DNA of 64,000 nt from Thauera chlorobenzoica (GTDB lineage: Bacteria > Pseudomonadota > Gammaproteobacteria > Burkholderiales > Rhodocyclaceae), in contig NZ_CP018839.1 in assembly GCF_001922305.1 (NCBI RefSeq), positions 2,542,001 through 2,606,000 of the forward strand, given 5' to 3'. The position numbers and the translations under genes are program-made. Below are positions 1 to 8,342 of the stretch, piece after piece (position 1 is the first letter of the stretch; the number at the start of each line of letters is the position of its first letter). The notes under the pieces are model-generated. The model ran no database searches. It was not told the DNA's origin and saw only the letters and a list, made by a program, of their open reading frames with translations.

Positions 1-1
1 G

Positions 2-31
2 CGCCTGCTGGGCGAGCGTTTCTTCCGATGA
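2..31 (+). CDS. 3' end of an upstream gene, probably thymidylate kinase
   Basis: Only the last nine codons lie in the window, reading RLLGERFFR and ending in TGA at 29-31. This stop overlaps the holB ATG (28-30) in an ATGA arrangement, so the two genes are translationally coupled. In many betaproteobacteria tmk lies immediately upstream of holB, pilZ and tatD, and that context is the only reason to propose tmk. The fragment is too short to identify by itself. Confidence 0.4.
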   Translation, partial: RLLGERFFR

Positions 32-1077
32 TCCACCCCTGGCTGCAGCCCGCCTGGGGCCGCCTCGTCGAACTCGGCGCGCGCCTGCCGCATGCGCTGC
101 TCTTCGTCGGCGCCGCCGGGCTGGGCAAGCGCGAGCTGGCCGAGGCGCTCGCCGCGCGCCTGCTGTGCGACGCGCCGCAGGCCGACGGCCATGCCTGCGG
201 CGGCTGCGGCCCCTGCCAGTGGCGGATCGCCGGCAACCACCCGGATCTGCATCACGTGGTGCCGGCTGCCGAGGCGGCCGAGGCCGAAGGGAGCGAGGCC
301 GCCGCGCGCGAGGCCGGCGGCAAGGCCGCTTCTGCCCAGATCGTGATCGAGCAGATCCGCGAGCTGCAGGCGGCGCTGAACGTCACCGGCCATCACAGCG
401 CGCGCCGGGTGGTGGTGCTCGATCCGGCCGAGGCGATGAACCCGTTCACCGCCAATGCGCTGCTCAAGCTCCTCGAAGAGCCGCCCGCGGGCTGCGTCTT
501 CCTGCTCGTGTCCTCGGCGCCGCGGCGCCTGCTGCCGACGATTCGCAGCCGCTGCCAGCAGTGGCCGTTCGGGCCTCCGGACGAAGCCGGGCTGAAGCGC
601 TGGAAGGCGCAGGCCGATCCCGATGCGCGCGCCCTGCTGGCCCTGAGCGGGGGCATGCCGCTGGCCGCCGAGCGGCTCGCCCGGGCCGGGGGGGCGGCCC
701 TGCTCGCCCGCTTCGTCCGCGACCTGGGGAGCGTGCAGGCGAGCGGGGTGCTGCCGCTGGCCGGGCAGTGGGAGGCGTGGCTGAAGTCGAAGGAAGCGCA
801 GGCCGCCGGTTTCGGCCTGCCCGAGCTGAGCGGCTGGATGCAGCGCTGGGTCAGCGACCTGGCGGCGTTGCGCCTGGGCGGGCGGGTGCGCTTCTTCCCG
901 GCGCAGGAGGCGGTGCTCGCCGCGCTTGCCAGTCGCAGCAGCGTTGCTGCCGCGAGCGCCTGCTACAATGAGCTGGCGCAGATCCACAAGGTTTCCCGCC
1001 ACCCCTTGAGCCTGCGCCTGGTGCTCGAAGACATGTTGATGCGCTACGCCCGCGCTGTCGCCGGATCCCGTCGATGA
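28..1077 (+). CDS. holB: DNA polymerase III subunit delta'
   Basis: This is the clamp-loader delta' subunit, which helps load the beta sliding clamp onto primed DNA. The 349-residue protein has a P-loop-like segment GAAGLGKR near residues 28-35, four zinc-type cysteines at 47, 57, 60 and 63, and the clamp-loader SRC motif in IRSRCQQW near residue 180. The LLKLLEEPP segment before it is also typical of the DnaX/HolB family. The start ATG overlaps the upstream stop. The 3' end overlaps pilZ by four bases (ATGA), so holB and pilZ are probably one operon. The delta' P-loop is often not catalytic in the family; whether it binds ATP here cannot be read from sequence. Confidence 0.95.
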   Translation: MIHPWLQPAWGRLVELGARLPHALLFVGAAGLGKRELAEALAARLLCDAPQADGHACGGCGPCQWRIAGNHPDLHHVVPAAEAAEAEGSEAAAREAGGKAASAQIVIEQIRELQAALNVTGHHSARRVVVLDPAEAMNPFTANALLKLLEEPPAGCVFLLVSSAPRRLLPTIRSRCQQWPFGPPDEAGLKRWKAQADPDARALLALSGGMPLAAERLARAGGAALLARFVRDLGSVQASGVLPLAGQWEAWLKSKEAQAAGFGLPELSGWMQRWVSDLAALRLGGRVRFFPAQEAVLAALASRSSVAAASACYNELAQIHKVSRHPLSLRLVLEDMLMRYARAVAGSRR

Positions 1078-1436
1078 GTGAAACCCCTCCCGCCGCTGCA
1101 CGCCCCGGCGTGCTCTCGGTCAATATCAGCTCGAAGTCCGCGCTTTATGCCGCTTACATGCCGTTCCTGAAAAACGGCGGCATTTTCGTGCCCACCCCGA
1201 AGACCTACAAGCTCGGCGCCGAAATCTTCATGCTGCTGCAGCTGATCGACGACCCGACGCGCCACCCGGTGGCCGGTACGGTGGTGTGGATCACCCCCTA
1301 TGGCGCCCAGGGCGGACGCACGCAGGGGGTTGGCGTGCATTTTTCCGACGACGATGCGGGCAAGGTGTTGCGCGGGCGCATCGAGCAGATCCTCGCCGGG
1401 CACCTCGGCTCGAGCCGGCCCACGCATACGCTGTGA
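1074..1436 (+). CDS. pilZ: Type IV pilus assembly protein PilZ
   Basis: This 120-residue single-domain protein is the pilus-type PilZ needed for type IV pilus biogenesis and twitching. Diagnostic stretches are FLKNGGIFVPTP, GTVVWITPYGAQGGRTQGVG and VHFSDDD. The RxxxR element that binds cyclic di-GMP in signalling PilZ domains is not visible, as expected for the pilus-type founder protein, which does not bind this nucleotide. The ATG overlaps the holB stop, and the holB-pilZ-tatD order is a familiar betaproteobacterial arrangement. No pilus structural genes lie in the window. Confidence 0.93.
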   Translation: MSETPPAAARPGVLSVNISSKSALYAAYMPFLKNGGIFVPTPKTYKLGAEIFMLLQLIDDPTRHPVAGTVVWITPYGAQGGRTQGVGVHFSDDDAGKVLRGRIEQILAGHLGSSRPTHTL

Positions 1437-1513
1437 TCTCGCCGCCGGGGGCGGGCGGGATCGGCGCCGCGCCGGTCCGTCCGATCCCGGTTTTTCGCCA
1501 TGCAAACGGATAC

Positions 1514-2323
1514 ATGATGTACGTCGATTCGCACTGCCACCTCGATTTCCCCGATCTTGCCTGCCGCGAGGACGAGATCCTCACCACCATGGCCGCCAAC
1601 CGCGTCGGCGCTGCGCTGTGCGTCGGCGTCAAGCTGGAGGATTTCCCGCGCGTGCTCGGACTGGCCGAGCGCCATCCCCGGTTGTGGGCCTCGGTCGGGG
1701 TGCACCCCGACAACGCCGACTGCGAGGAGCCGACCGTCGAGCGCCTGTGCGAGCTCGCCGCCCATCCCAGGGTGGTGGCGATCGGCGAGACCGGGCTCGA
1801 CTACCACTGGCACCAGGACGCCCCGGAATGGCAGCGGGCGCGTTTTCGCACCCACATCCGCGCCGCCCGCGCCGCCGCCAAGCCGTTGATCATCCATACC
1901 CGCAGCGCCGCCGAAGACACCCTGCGCCTGATGCGGGAAGAACACGCCGCCGAGGCCGGTGGCGTCATGCACTGCTTCACCGAGAGCCGGGAAGTGGCCG
2001 AGGTCGCGCTGGCGCTCGGCTTCTACATCTCGTTTTCGGGTATCGTCACCTTCCGCAATGCCAGGGAACTGAAGGAGGTGGCGAAGATCGTCCCGCTCGA
2101 ACGCCTGCTGATCGAGACTGACGCCCCTTATCTCGCTCCGGTGCCGCACCGCGGCAAGACCAACGAACCCGGCTGGGTCGTGCATGTCGCCGAGGAACTC
2201 GCCCGCCTGCGCGGCGAGCCGCTCGAACGCATCGAACAGGCCACCACCGACAACTTCTACCGTCTCTTCCGCCATGCTCAAGGTCCTCACTCCGGCTCCG
2301 CTTCTGCCCCGCAGGGCACCTGA
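1514..2323 (+). CDS. tatD: TatD family metal-dependent hydrolase
   Basis: This is a TatD/YcfH-type TIM-barrel metallohydrolase, a family with DNase activity in characterised members. The 269-residue protein keeps the full metal set: HCH at residues 7-9 (DSHCHLDFP), Glu92 in GETGLDYH, His128 in PLIIHTR, His153 in MHCFTES and Asp203 in IETDAPYLAP. The frame is open further upstream, but the family start MYVDSHCHLD fixes the start at one of the tandem ATGs at 1514 or 1517. The 3' end overlaps the next gene by about 50 bases in a different frame. The cellular substrate is unknown. Confidence 0.93.
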   Translation: MMYVDSHCHLDFPDLACREDEILTTMAANRVGAALCVGVKLEDFPRVLGLAERHPRLWASVGVHPDNADCEEPTVERLCELAAHPRVVAIGETGLDYHWHQDAPEWQRARFRTHIRAARAAAKPLIIHTRSAAEDTLRLMREEHAAEAGGVMHCFTESREVAEVALALGFYISFSGIVTFRNARELKEVAKIVPLERLLIETDAPYLAPVPHRGKTNEPGWVVHVAEELARLRGEPLERIEQATTDNFYRLFRHAQGPHSGSASAPQGT

Positions 2324-3026
2324 TTCCGGGTCTTTCCAGGCCGTCGCCGGCGTGCGCCGCGCGGCGCTGGTGGCGCTCGCCGCCGCCGCCCTGGCGGCGG
2401 GCGGAGCGCACGCCGGCAGCTACGACGACGCCCTCGCCGCGGCCCGCTTCGGCGATGCGCGCGCCCTCGCCAGCCTGCTCGATCGCGGCATCGATCCCGA
2501 CACCGTCGATGCCCAGGGCAACACCTTGCTGATCCTCGCCGCCCGCGAAGGGCAGGGCGCCGCGGTCGACACCCTGCTGAAGCGGCGGGTGCGGATCGAT
2601 TACCGCAACCTCGCCGGGGATTCGGCGCTGATGCTGGCCGTGCTCCGCGGCCACGACGACGTCGCCCGCGCCTTGCTGAAAGCCGGCGCGAAGGTCAATC
2701 ACGAGGGCTGGGCGCCGCTGCATTACGCCGCCTTCGAAGGGCGCGAGACCCTCGTCGATGCGCTCGTCGCCGCCGGGGCCGAAGTCAACGCCCCGGCGCC
2801 CAACCAGGCCACCGCGTTGTCGCTGGCGGCGCGCAACGGCCACCTCGGCGTCGTCCGCCGCCTGCTCGCGCTGGCGCAGACCGACCTCAACGCGCTCACC
2901 GACACCGGCCTGTCGGCCGACGTCTGGGCCGAACGGCAAGGCAACACCGACATCGCCGCGCTGATCCGCGCCGAGCGCCAGCGCCGCGGCCTGCCCGCGC
3001 CGGCGCTGCGGCTCAGGATCGAGTAG
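2274..3026 (+). CDS. Exported ankyrin-repeat protein
   Basis: The protein has 250 residues. The N-terminus is basic, followed by a hydrophobic Ala-rich stretch (AALVALAAAALAAGGAHA) that looks like a signal peptide with cleavage near AHA, so a periplasmic location is likely. The mature part is built of about five ankyrin repeats: TLLILAAREGQGAAVDTLL, SALMLAVLRGHDDVARALL, APLHYAAFEGRETLVDALV and TALSLAARNGHLGVVRRLL are the clearest. Such repeats mediate protein contacts; the partner is unknown. The ATG lies inside the end of tatD, and the 3' end overlaps the convergent anSME gene by 14 bases. The start could be later, but the signal peptide supports this one. Confidence 0.85.
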   Translation: MLKVLTPAPLLPRRAPDSGSFQAVAGVRRAALVALAAAALAAGGAHAGSYDDALAAARFGDARALASLLDRGIDPDTVDAQGNTLLILAAREGQGAAVDTLLKRRVRIDYRNLAGDSALMLAVLRGHDDVARALLKAGAKVNHEGWAPLHYAAFEGRETLVDALVAAGAEVNAPAPNQATALSLAARNGHLGVVRRLLALAQTDLNALTDTGLSADVWAERQGNTDIAALIRAERQRRGLPAPALRLRIE

Positions 3027-4335
3027 GGGGGGGCGGCCGCCCCGTCCGTGGTGGCCGGCCCTGCCACTGGCGGGCGAGCGCCATGATCTGCGCTGCCGGG
3101 CGCTGCTGGCGCAGCAGCTCGGCCATTTTCCGCATGTAGGGGTCGATGTGGCGGAAAAAGTGGCGGTAGCCCGCGCACAGGTAATTGAGCCCTGGTTCGC
3201 CGTCTGGGGTGTCCAGGAAGCGATGTTTCGGGCATTCGCCGTGGCAGGCGAAGCGGAACTCGCAGCGTCGGCAATAGGCGGGCAGGGTGTCGCTCTTGTC
3301 GGCGCCGAATTTACGCTGCGCCGGTGAATCGACCATGTTGGCCAGAGTGCGCTCGCCCAGCCTGCCCAGGCGGTACTGCGGATAGACGTAGTGATCGCAG
3401 GCATAGACGCTGCCGTCGTGCTCGATGGCGATCGCCCGCCCGCAGGTTTCGGCAAATACGCACAGCGACGAGCCGTGTCCGAGCCAGCTTCCGAGCGCAT
3501 TGTCGAACAGCTGGACGAAAGTCGAGCCGACGTCTTCCCGCACCCATTCATCGAATATCGCGGTAAGGAAGTTCCCGTAGGCGACCGGCATCACGCTCCA
3601 GGGGGCCGGCCTGGTCCGGGTGCGCTCGCCGGGGCAGGGGGGAGAGGCGAGACCTCCGCCGCGGTTTGCGTCTACCTCGCGCTCGACGAGGGGGATGAAC
3701 TGGATGAAGCGCGCGCCGATGTCCTTCAGGAATCGATATACCTTGAGCGGATGCTTGACGTTGCGGCGATTGACTACGGTCAGGGTATTGAACTCGACGC
3801 GATGCTGCTTGAGCTTTTCGATCCCCTGCCGCACGCGGGCAAAGCTGGGGCCGCCACGCGGGTCGATGCGGTAACTGTCATGGAGCTCGGCGGGCCCGTC
3901 GATGCTGACACCGACCAGAAAACCGTGCTCGGCGAGAAACTCGCCCCATGCGTCGTCAATCAGGGTGGCGTTGGTCTGCAGCGCATTGGTGATCGGGCGC
4001 CCATCGGCGAAGCGCTGCTGCAAGGTGAGCACTTTGCGAAAGAAGTCGACGCCGAGCAAGGTCGGCTCGCCACCTTGCCAGGCAAAGGAAATTTCGGCGG
4101 CGTCCTGCAGGCGGATGTAGTCGCGGATGAAGTTTTCCAGCACGTCATCGGGCATCCGCAAGCTGGCCGACGACGGAAAGAGCGCGCTCTTGTCCAAATA
4201 GAAGCAGTAGGTGCAGCGCAGATTGCACGCCGGCCCGATCGGTTTGGCGAGGGTATGGAAGGGGCGGGTGCGCGCTTGTGCCGGGGGCGGGAGGGGGGCG
4301 GCGTACGCGGCGGGCGGGGAAAGTGCGTCGGTCAT
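3013..4335 (-). CDS. Anaerobic sulfatase-maturating radical SAM enzyme (anSME)
   Basis: This enzyme converts the active-site Cys or Ser of a sulfatase to formylglycine without oxygen. The 440-residue protein has the radical SAM motif C37-x3-C41-x2-C44 in CNLRCTYCFYLDK. It also carries the SPASM-type auxiliary cluster cysteines in LCVFAETC, YACDHYVYP, YCRRCEFRFACHGEC and YLCAGYRHFF. The Asp right after Cys in YACDHYVYP corresponds to the residue proposed as catalytic base in characterised anSMEs. The ATG at 4335 overlaps the stop of the upstream IclR gene (ATGA), so both come from one transcript. The likely client is the CxPSR sulfatase at 8343-9896. The pairing is inferred from family and neighbourhood. 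Confidence 0.92.
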   Translation of the reverse strand: MTDALSPPAAYAAPLPPPAQARTRPFHTLAKPIGPACNLRCTYCFYLDKSALFPSSASLRMPDDVLENFIRDYIRLQDAAEISFAWQGGEPTLLGVDFFRKVLTLQQRFADGRPITNALQTNATLIDDAWGEFLAEHGFLVGVSIDGPAELHDSYRIDPRGGPSFARVRQGIEKLKQHRVEFNTLTVVNRRNVKHPLKVYRFLKDIGARFIQFIPLVEREVDANRGGGLASPPCPGERTRTRPAPWSVMPVAYGNFLTAIFDEWVREDVGSTFVQLFDNALGSWLGHGSSLCVFAETCGRAIAIEHDGSVYACDHYVYPQYRLGRLGERTLANMVDSPAQRKFGADKSDTLPAYCRRCEFRFACHGECPKHRFLDTPDGEPGLNYLCAGYRHFFRHIDPYMRKMAELLRQQRPAAQIMALARQWQGRPPRTGRPPPPTRS

Positions 4336-5195
4336 GACTTGTCCGATTTCCTGTGGGAGAAGGCGGTCTCGGGCACCGTCTGGTCTCGTTCTCGCCCGCT
4401 GGCGGAGCCCGCCTGAAGGCTCGATGCAAGCGCCCGCGCGGCTTCGAGCAGATCGGGCAGATAGTCGTGGGCGATGGCGTCGGTGCTTGCCGCGCTGGAC
4501 AGCCACACCAGGTTGAGCACAGCCAGCACCTTGTCGTCGGCCGCCAGCACCGGGACCGCGATCGCATCGAGCGGCTCGGGCGGGGAGTCGTGGCTGAGCC
4601 AGTAGCGCGCCATCCGGGTCCCATAGCCGTGCTCGCGGACTTCGCGCAAGGTCCGCTCGACCCAGCCGGGGGCGGTGACGATGCGGTCCCGCGGGTCGCT
4701 CGAACGTGCCAGGGCCTCGAGTAACTCTGCGCGCTCGTCGTCCGGACAATAGGCGAGGTAGGCGCGCCCGAAGGCCGACCACGGGATGTGGACACGAAAG
4801 CCGATGACGCGGTAGTTGAGCTGCAGGCTCAGCGCGCGCGAGGTTGATTCGAGGATGTGCATCCGGTACTGGTCGCGAACCGCGATCGAGGACGGCCAGC
4901 CGGTCTGCTGCTGCAAGCGCTCCAGGATGGGACCGGCGCGTTCGATCAGGTGCTCGTGCCGGCCGGGGATGTGGCTGCGGATGCGCAATTCGGCACGCAG
5001 GCGGTAGCGGTGGTCTCCCAGCCCACGAAAGACCCAGCCCTGTTCGACGAGGGTTCTCAGAATGCGCAGCAAGGTGGCCTTGGCAAGACCGGTGCGCTCC
5101 TGCAGTTCGGCGAGTGCGACGGGTCCGGTTTCCTGGAGGGTTTCGATCACCACCAGTCCGCGGGCGAGTGCAGCAATGTTTTTCACCATGACCAT
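4332..5195 (-). CDS. IclR-family transcriptional regulator
   Basis: This 287-residue regulator has an N-terminal winged helix (residues ~10-65, with LAELQERTGLAKATLLRILRT cut into the helix-turn-helix region) and a C-terminal IclR effector domain containing IAVRDQYRMHILESTS, AFGRAYLAY and PLDAIAVPVL. It is transcribed divergently from the TRAP/sulfatase genes across a 141-base gap and is coupled to the anSME gene by a four-base overlap. It is therefore the natural regulator of the island, probably responding to the imported substrate or its product. Resemblance to MhpR/PcaR-type members is general and gives no ligand. An in-frame ATG two codons downstream is an alternative start. Confidence 0.9.
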   Translation of the reverse strand: MVMVKNIAALARGLVVIETLQETGPVALAELQERTGLAKATLLRILRTLVEQGWVFRGLGDHRYRLRAELRIRSHIPGRHEHLIERAGPILERLQQQTGWPSSIAVRDQYRMHILESTSRALSLQLNYRVIGFRVHIPWSAFGRAYLAYCPDDERAELLEALARSSDPRDRIVTAPGWVERTLREVREHGYGTRMARYWLSHDSPPEPLDAIAVPVLAADDKVLAVLNLVWLSSAASTDAIAHDYLPDLLEAARALASSLQAGSASGRERDQTVPETAFSHRKSDKS

Positions 5196-5240
5196 GGCCC
5201 AAGAGTGTGTCCGGTCTGAAGACTAATGAAGTGGTGCCGT

Positions 5241-5253
5241 TTCACCAAGTGAA
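5241..5253. promoter_or_regulatory. Candidate IclR operator palindrome
   Basis: TTCACcaaGTGAA is a perfect 5-bp inverted repeat with a three-base centre. It lies inside the divergent gap between the IclR gene and the TRAP permease gene. IclR regulators commonly bind short palindromes in such gaps. A second, wider inverted repeat, CGGTTTC (5283-5289) with GAAACCG (5312-5318), lies nearer the TRAP gene. Function is inferred from position only. Confidence 0.4.
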
Positions 5254-5336
5254 CCTTCCCCCTATTGCGATCGCGGCCATTGCGGTTTCATTCGGATCAA
5301 ATCGGTGGCCAGAAACCGATACCAAAGGAGCGAGAC

Positions 5337-7235
5337 ATGAACGAACCGGAAAACTGCACCCCCTGGGGGCGCAGGTTATCTTCAGCAGCGATTTTCGTCC
5401 TCGCGGCGGCAATCGTGCTCGGGGCCCTGCATACCGCGTTTTATGGGGTCTATGACGACACCCTGGTCCGCGTCGGCGGCCTGTCGCTGGCGGTCTTTCT
5501 GCTGCTGCTGCGGATGTCCGCCGCGCACCCGCGCCCGAAGCTGCGGCAGGGGGTCGATGTGGGGCTCGGCCTGGTGTTTGCGGCATCAATGCTGCACTAC
5601 GCCAGCATCGCCGAACTGCTCGAGACCGGGCTGTGGTTTCCCGAACACATCGACCTCGTGTATGGCCTGGCCGGGCTGGCGGTGCTGCTCGAGCTGGCGC
5701 GGCGCACGGTCGGTTTTCCATTGTTGCTGGTGTGCCTGCTGACCATCGCCTACGGTCTGTACGGCGCCAGCCTGGGCGAAACCCTCGGTCATGCCGGGAT
5801 GGATCTGGAGAACCTGACGCTCACCCTGTGGTACAGCTTCGAAGGCGTGTTCGGGCGCCCGCTCGCGGTCGTCGTCGATACCATCGTGGTCTTCATCATC
5901 TTCGGCGCGCTGATGGAAGGGTTGGGAATCGGCGATGCCCTGCTCAAGCTCGCGGTCCGCAGCCTGGGCTGGCTGCGCGGCGGCGCCGCCCATGCGGCGG
6001 TGCTGGCGAGCGCGCTGTTCGGCACGGTGTCGGGCAGCGCGGTGGCCAACGTCGTCGCCACCGGTGTGGTGACGATCCCGATGATCCGGCGCAGCGGGTT
6101 CTCGGCACGCTTTGCCGGTGCGGTCGAGGCGGCAGCGTCGAGCGGAGGGCAGATCACGCCACCGATCATGGGCGCGGTGGCGTTCATCATGGCCGACCTC
6201 ACCGGCATCCCCTACCTGTCGATCTGCGTGGCGGCGCTGCTGCCGGCCTTGCTCTATTACCTCAGCCTGTTCGCGTGTATCGCGGTCGAGGCGCAGCGGG
6301 CCGGCATCGAACGCCCGGATCGCGCCAGCCTGCCGAGCCTGAACCGCAGCGACTGGGCGATGATCGCGGTGTTCTCGGTCAGCCTGTTGATCGTCGTGGT
6401 CCAGCTCGTGCGCGGGGTGTCGCCCGCGCTTGCCGGCTTCTGGGCGGTGCTCGTCGCGCTCGTCTTCGGCCTCGCGGCCAATCCGCAGGCGCGCTCGCTG
6501 CGGGTGTTTTCCCGTGCCGTGCGCGGTGCCGGGGACGCCAGCGCAACCGTGATCATCGCCGTCGCCGCGGTGGGGGTGATCGTCGGCGTGATGAACTACA
6601 CCGGCATCGGCCTGCGCTTTGCCGGCGCGGCGTTGTCGTTCGCCGACGGTTCGCTGTTCCTGTCCCTGCTGGTGATGGCGGCGGCCTGCCTGGTGCTGGG
6701 AATGGGCATGCCGACCGTGCCGGCCTATCTGGTGATCATTCTGGTGATGGGGCCGGCGGTCGAGGCGCTCGGCGTGCCGACGGTGGCAGCGCACCTGTTC
6801 GTGATCTATTTCGCGGTGATGTCGGCGATCACTCCGCCGGTGTCGCTGGCCGCCTTCGCCGCCGCGCCGATCGCCAACGCCAACCCGCTTGGGATCAGCC
6901 TGGTGGCGATGCGGATCTCGCTGCTCGGTTTCGTTGTGCCTTTCGTGTTTGCCTACAGTCCCTCGCTGCTACTGATCACCGATTTCAGCTGGACCGAGCT
7001 GCTGTGGGCGCTCGCCCGCCTGGGACTGGCGTCGTGGCTGCTGGCGACGGTGTTTACCTGCGGGATCGTGGGCATGGTGGCCGGCCTGCTCGCGCTGTTC
7101 GCCCTGGTGTCGCCGCTGCTTGGCCTTCAGCTTGGTGGCGCGGTGCTTGGTGTGGCTGCGCTCATCGCTCGACACAAAGGGTTCATCCGCGCCACAAGTC
7201 CTTGTGGCGGGGTCACGCCGGCGCCCTGCGCCTGA
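5337..7235 (+). CDS. TRAP transporter fused permease (4TM+12TM type, TAXI class)
   Basis: This 632-residue polytopic membrane protein is the fused small and large permease of a TRAP uptake system. The N-terminal third has about four hydrophobic helices (DctQ-like). The rest is the DctM-like domain with the family segments FGTVSGSAVANVVATG, SSGGQITPPIMGAVAF and the second-repeat LGMGMPTVPAYLV and AITPPVSLAAFAAA. It would use an ion gradient and a periplasmic binding protein to import an organic anion. The chosen ATG has a strong AAAGGAG site at 5324-5330; the frame is open about 24 codons further upstream, but without such a site. The cognate TAXI binding protein follows after 22 bases. Confidence 0.94.
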   Translation: MNEPENCTPWGRRLSSAAIFVLAAAIVLGALHTAFYGVYDDTLVRVGGLSLAVFLLLLRMSAAHPRPKLRQGVDVGLGLVFAASMLHYASIAELLETGLWFPEHIDLVYGLAGLAVLLELARRTVGFPLLLVCLLTIAYGLYGASLGETLGHAGMDLENLTLTLWYSFEGVFGRPLAVVVDTIVVFIIFGALMEGLGIGDALLKLAVRSLGWLRGGAAHAAVLASALFGTVSGSAVANVVATGVVTIPMIRRSGFSARFAGAVEAAASSGGQITPPIMGAVAFIMADLTGIPYLSICVAALLPALLYYLSLFACIAVEAQRAGIERPDRASLPSLNRSDWAMIAVFSVSLLIVVVQLVRGVSPALAGFWAVLVALVFGLAANPQARSLRVFSRAVRGAGDASATVIIAVAAVGVIVGVMNYTGIGLRFAGAALSFADGSLFLSLLVMAAACLVLGMGMPTVPAYLVIILVMGPAVEALGVPTVAAHLFVIYFAVMSAITPPVSLAAFAAAPIANANPLGISLVAMRISLLGFVVPFVFAYSPSLLLITDFSWTELLWALARLGLASWLLATVFTCGIVGMVAGLLALFALVSPLLGLQLGGAVLGVAALIARHKGFIRATSPCGGVTPAPCA

Positions 7236-7257
7236 TCAACGGGAAAGGAGACGGAAC

Positions 7258-8280
7258 ATGCAATTCCTGCAGCGGAAAAAATGGTTTTGCCGGGGCGTTC
7301 TCGCCTTGAGCGCGGCCGCGTTGAGCTTCGGCGCGGGTTTGAGCCACGGCGCGCAGAACCTGCGCCTGTCTACGCTGGGGCCGGGCTCGGCGCCGTATGT
7401 GGTGATGACCACCTTCGCCAACATCGTCAACGAGCATGTCCCCGACTATCGCATCCAGGTCAATGCCACCGGCGCGGCGACCCGGCATGCGGTCGAAACC
7501 GCCCAGGGACGCTCCGAGTTCTGCCTGAACACACCCCATCAATATGACATGATGGTCAAGGGGGGCGGTCCTTATGCGAATGTTCCGAAGAGCGGGGAGT
7601 TGTCGAAAAATCTGCGGTCGGTGTTCAGTTTTCCGATCGGGGTCTATCACATCCTGACCTTTGGCGACTCGGGCATTCATTCCCTCGACCAGATTCGCGG
7701 CAAGCGTGTCTATCTGGGGCCGCCGGGATCGGTCGCGTTCGATACCACCCAGCGCATTGTCGCCCTGATGACCGGTCTGAAGGCCGATCAGGATTACACC
7801 GCGATCAAGCTGGGCTGGGATGCGGCAGCGCAGAGTTTCCAGGATGGACATATCGACGTCTACTTCAACCCGACGCTGGCGCCGAGCCCGGTTGTTGCCC
7901 AGCTCGCCCTGGTACGCAAACTGCGGTGGATCGGCATCGATCCGGCCCGCCTTTCGGAACTGCTTGCACGCCCGGGGTACCGCGCCGTACGGATCGAGCC
8001 GGCCGTCTATGGCGATGGGCTGGCAAACGAGGCGCCGGTGACCGCTCTGCGGATGACGGCCAGCATGGGAACCAATAACGCCCTTTCCGAAGAGGCGGTC
8101 TACGCGATGACTTCGGCGTTCTGGAAGCATCTCGATACCTATGCCGCAAGTACACCAGTGCTGCGCAACGTCCGCCTCGAGGAAGCGCTTGCCGATGCCA
8201 ATACCCCGCTCCACCCGGGCGCCGCACGCTTTTACCGTGAGCAGGGGATGACGATCCCGGCGGCGCTACTGGCGCAGTGA
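7258..8280 (+). CDS. TAXI-family TRAP solute-binding protein
   Basis: This periplasmic solute receptor partners the fused permease just upstream. The 340-residue precursor starts with a signal peptide (basic MQFLQRKKWFCR, hydrophobic core, cleavage near SHGAQ). Then follow the TAXI-type opening LRLSTLGPGSAPYVVMTTFA, IQVNATGAATRHAVE, and GKRVYLGPPGSVAFDTTQRI. An AAAGGAG Shine-Dalgarno lies eight bases before the ATG. TAXI receptors bind dicarboxylates, glutamate or other organic anions, and the ligand cannot be read from sequence. The sulfatase gene 62 bases downstream suggests a sulfated ligand. Confidence 0.93.
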   Translation: MQFLQRKKWFCRGVLALSAAALSFGAGLSHGAQNLRLSTLGPGSAPYVVMTTFANIVNEHVPDYRIQVNATGAATRHAVETAQGRSEFCLNTPHQYDMMVKGGGPYANVPKSGELSKNLRSVFSFPIGVYHILTFGDSGIHSLDQIRGKRVYLGPPGSVAFDTTQRIVALMTGLKADQDYTAIKLGWDAAAQSFQDGHIDVYFNPTLAPSPVVAQLALVRKLRWIGIDPARLSELLARPGYRAVRIEPAVYGDGLANEAPVTALRMTASMGTNNALSEEAVYAMTSAFWKHLDTYAASTPVLRNVRLEEALADANTPLHPGAARFYREQGMTIPAALLAQ

Positions 8281-8342
8281 AAGGACAGGGGCGCGTCCCG
8301 CTGCGGGCGCAGGCACGATTGACGGATCAGGGACCGATCGAA

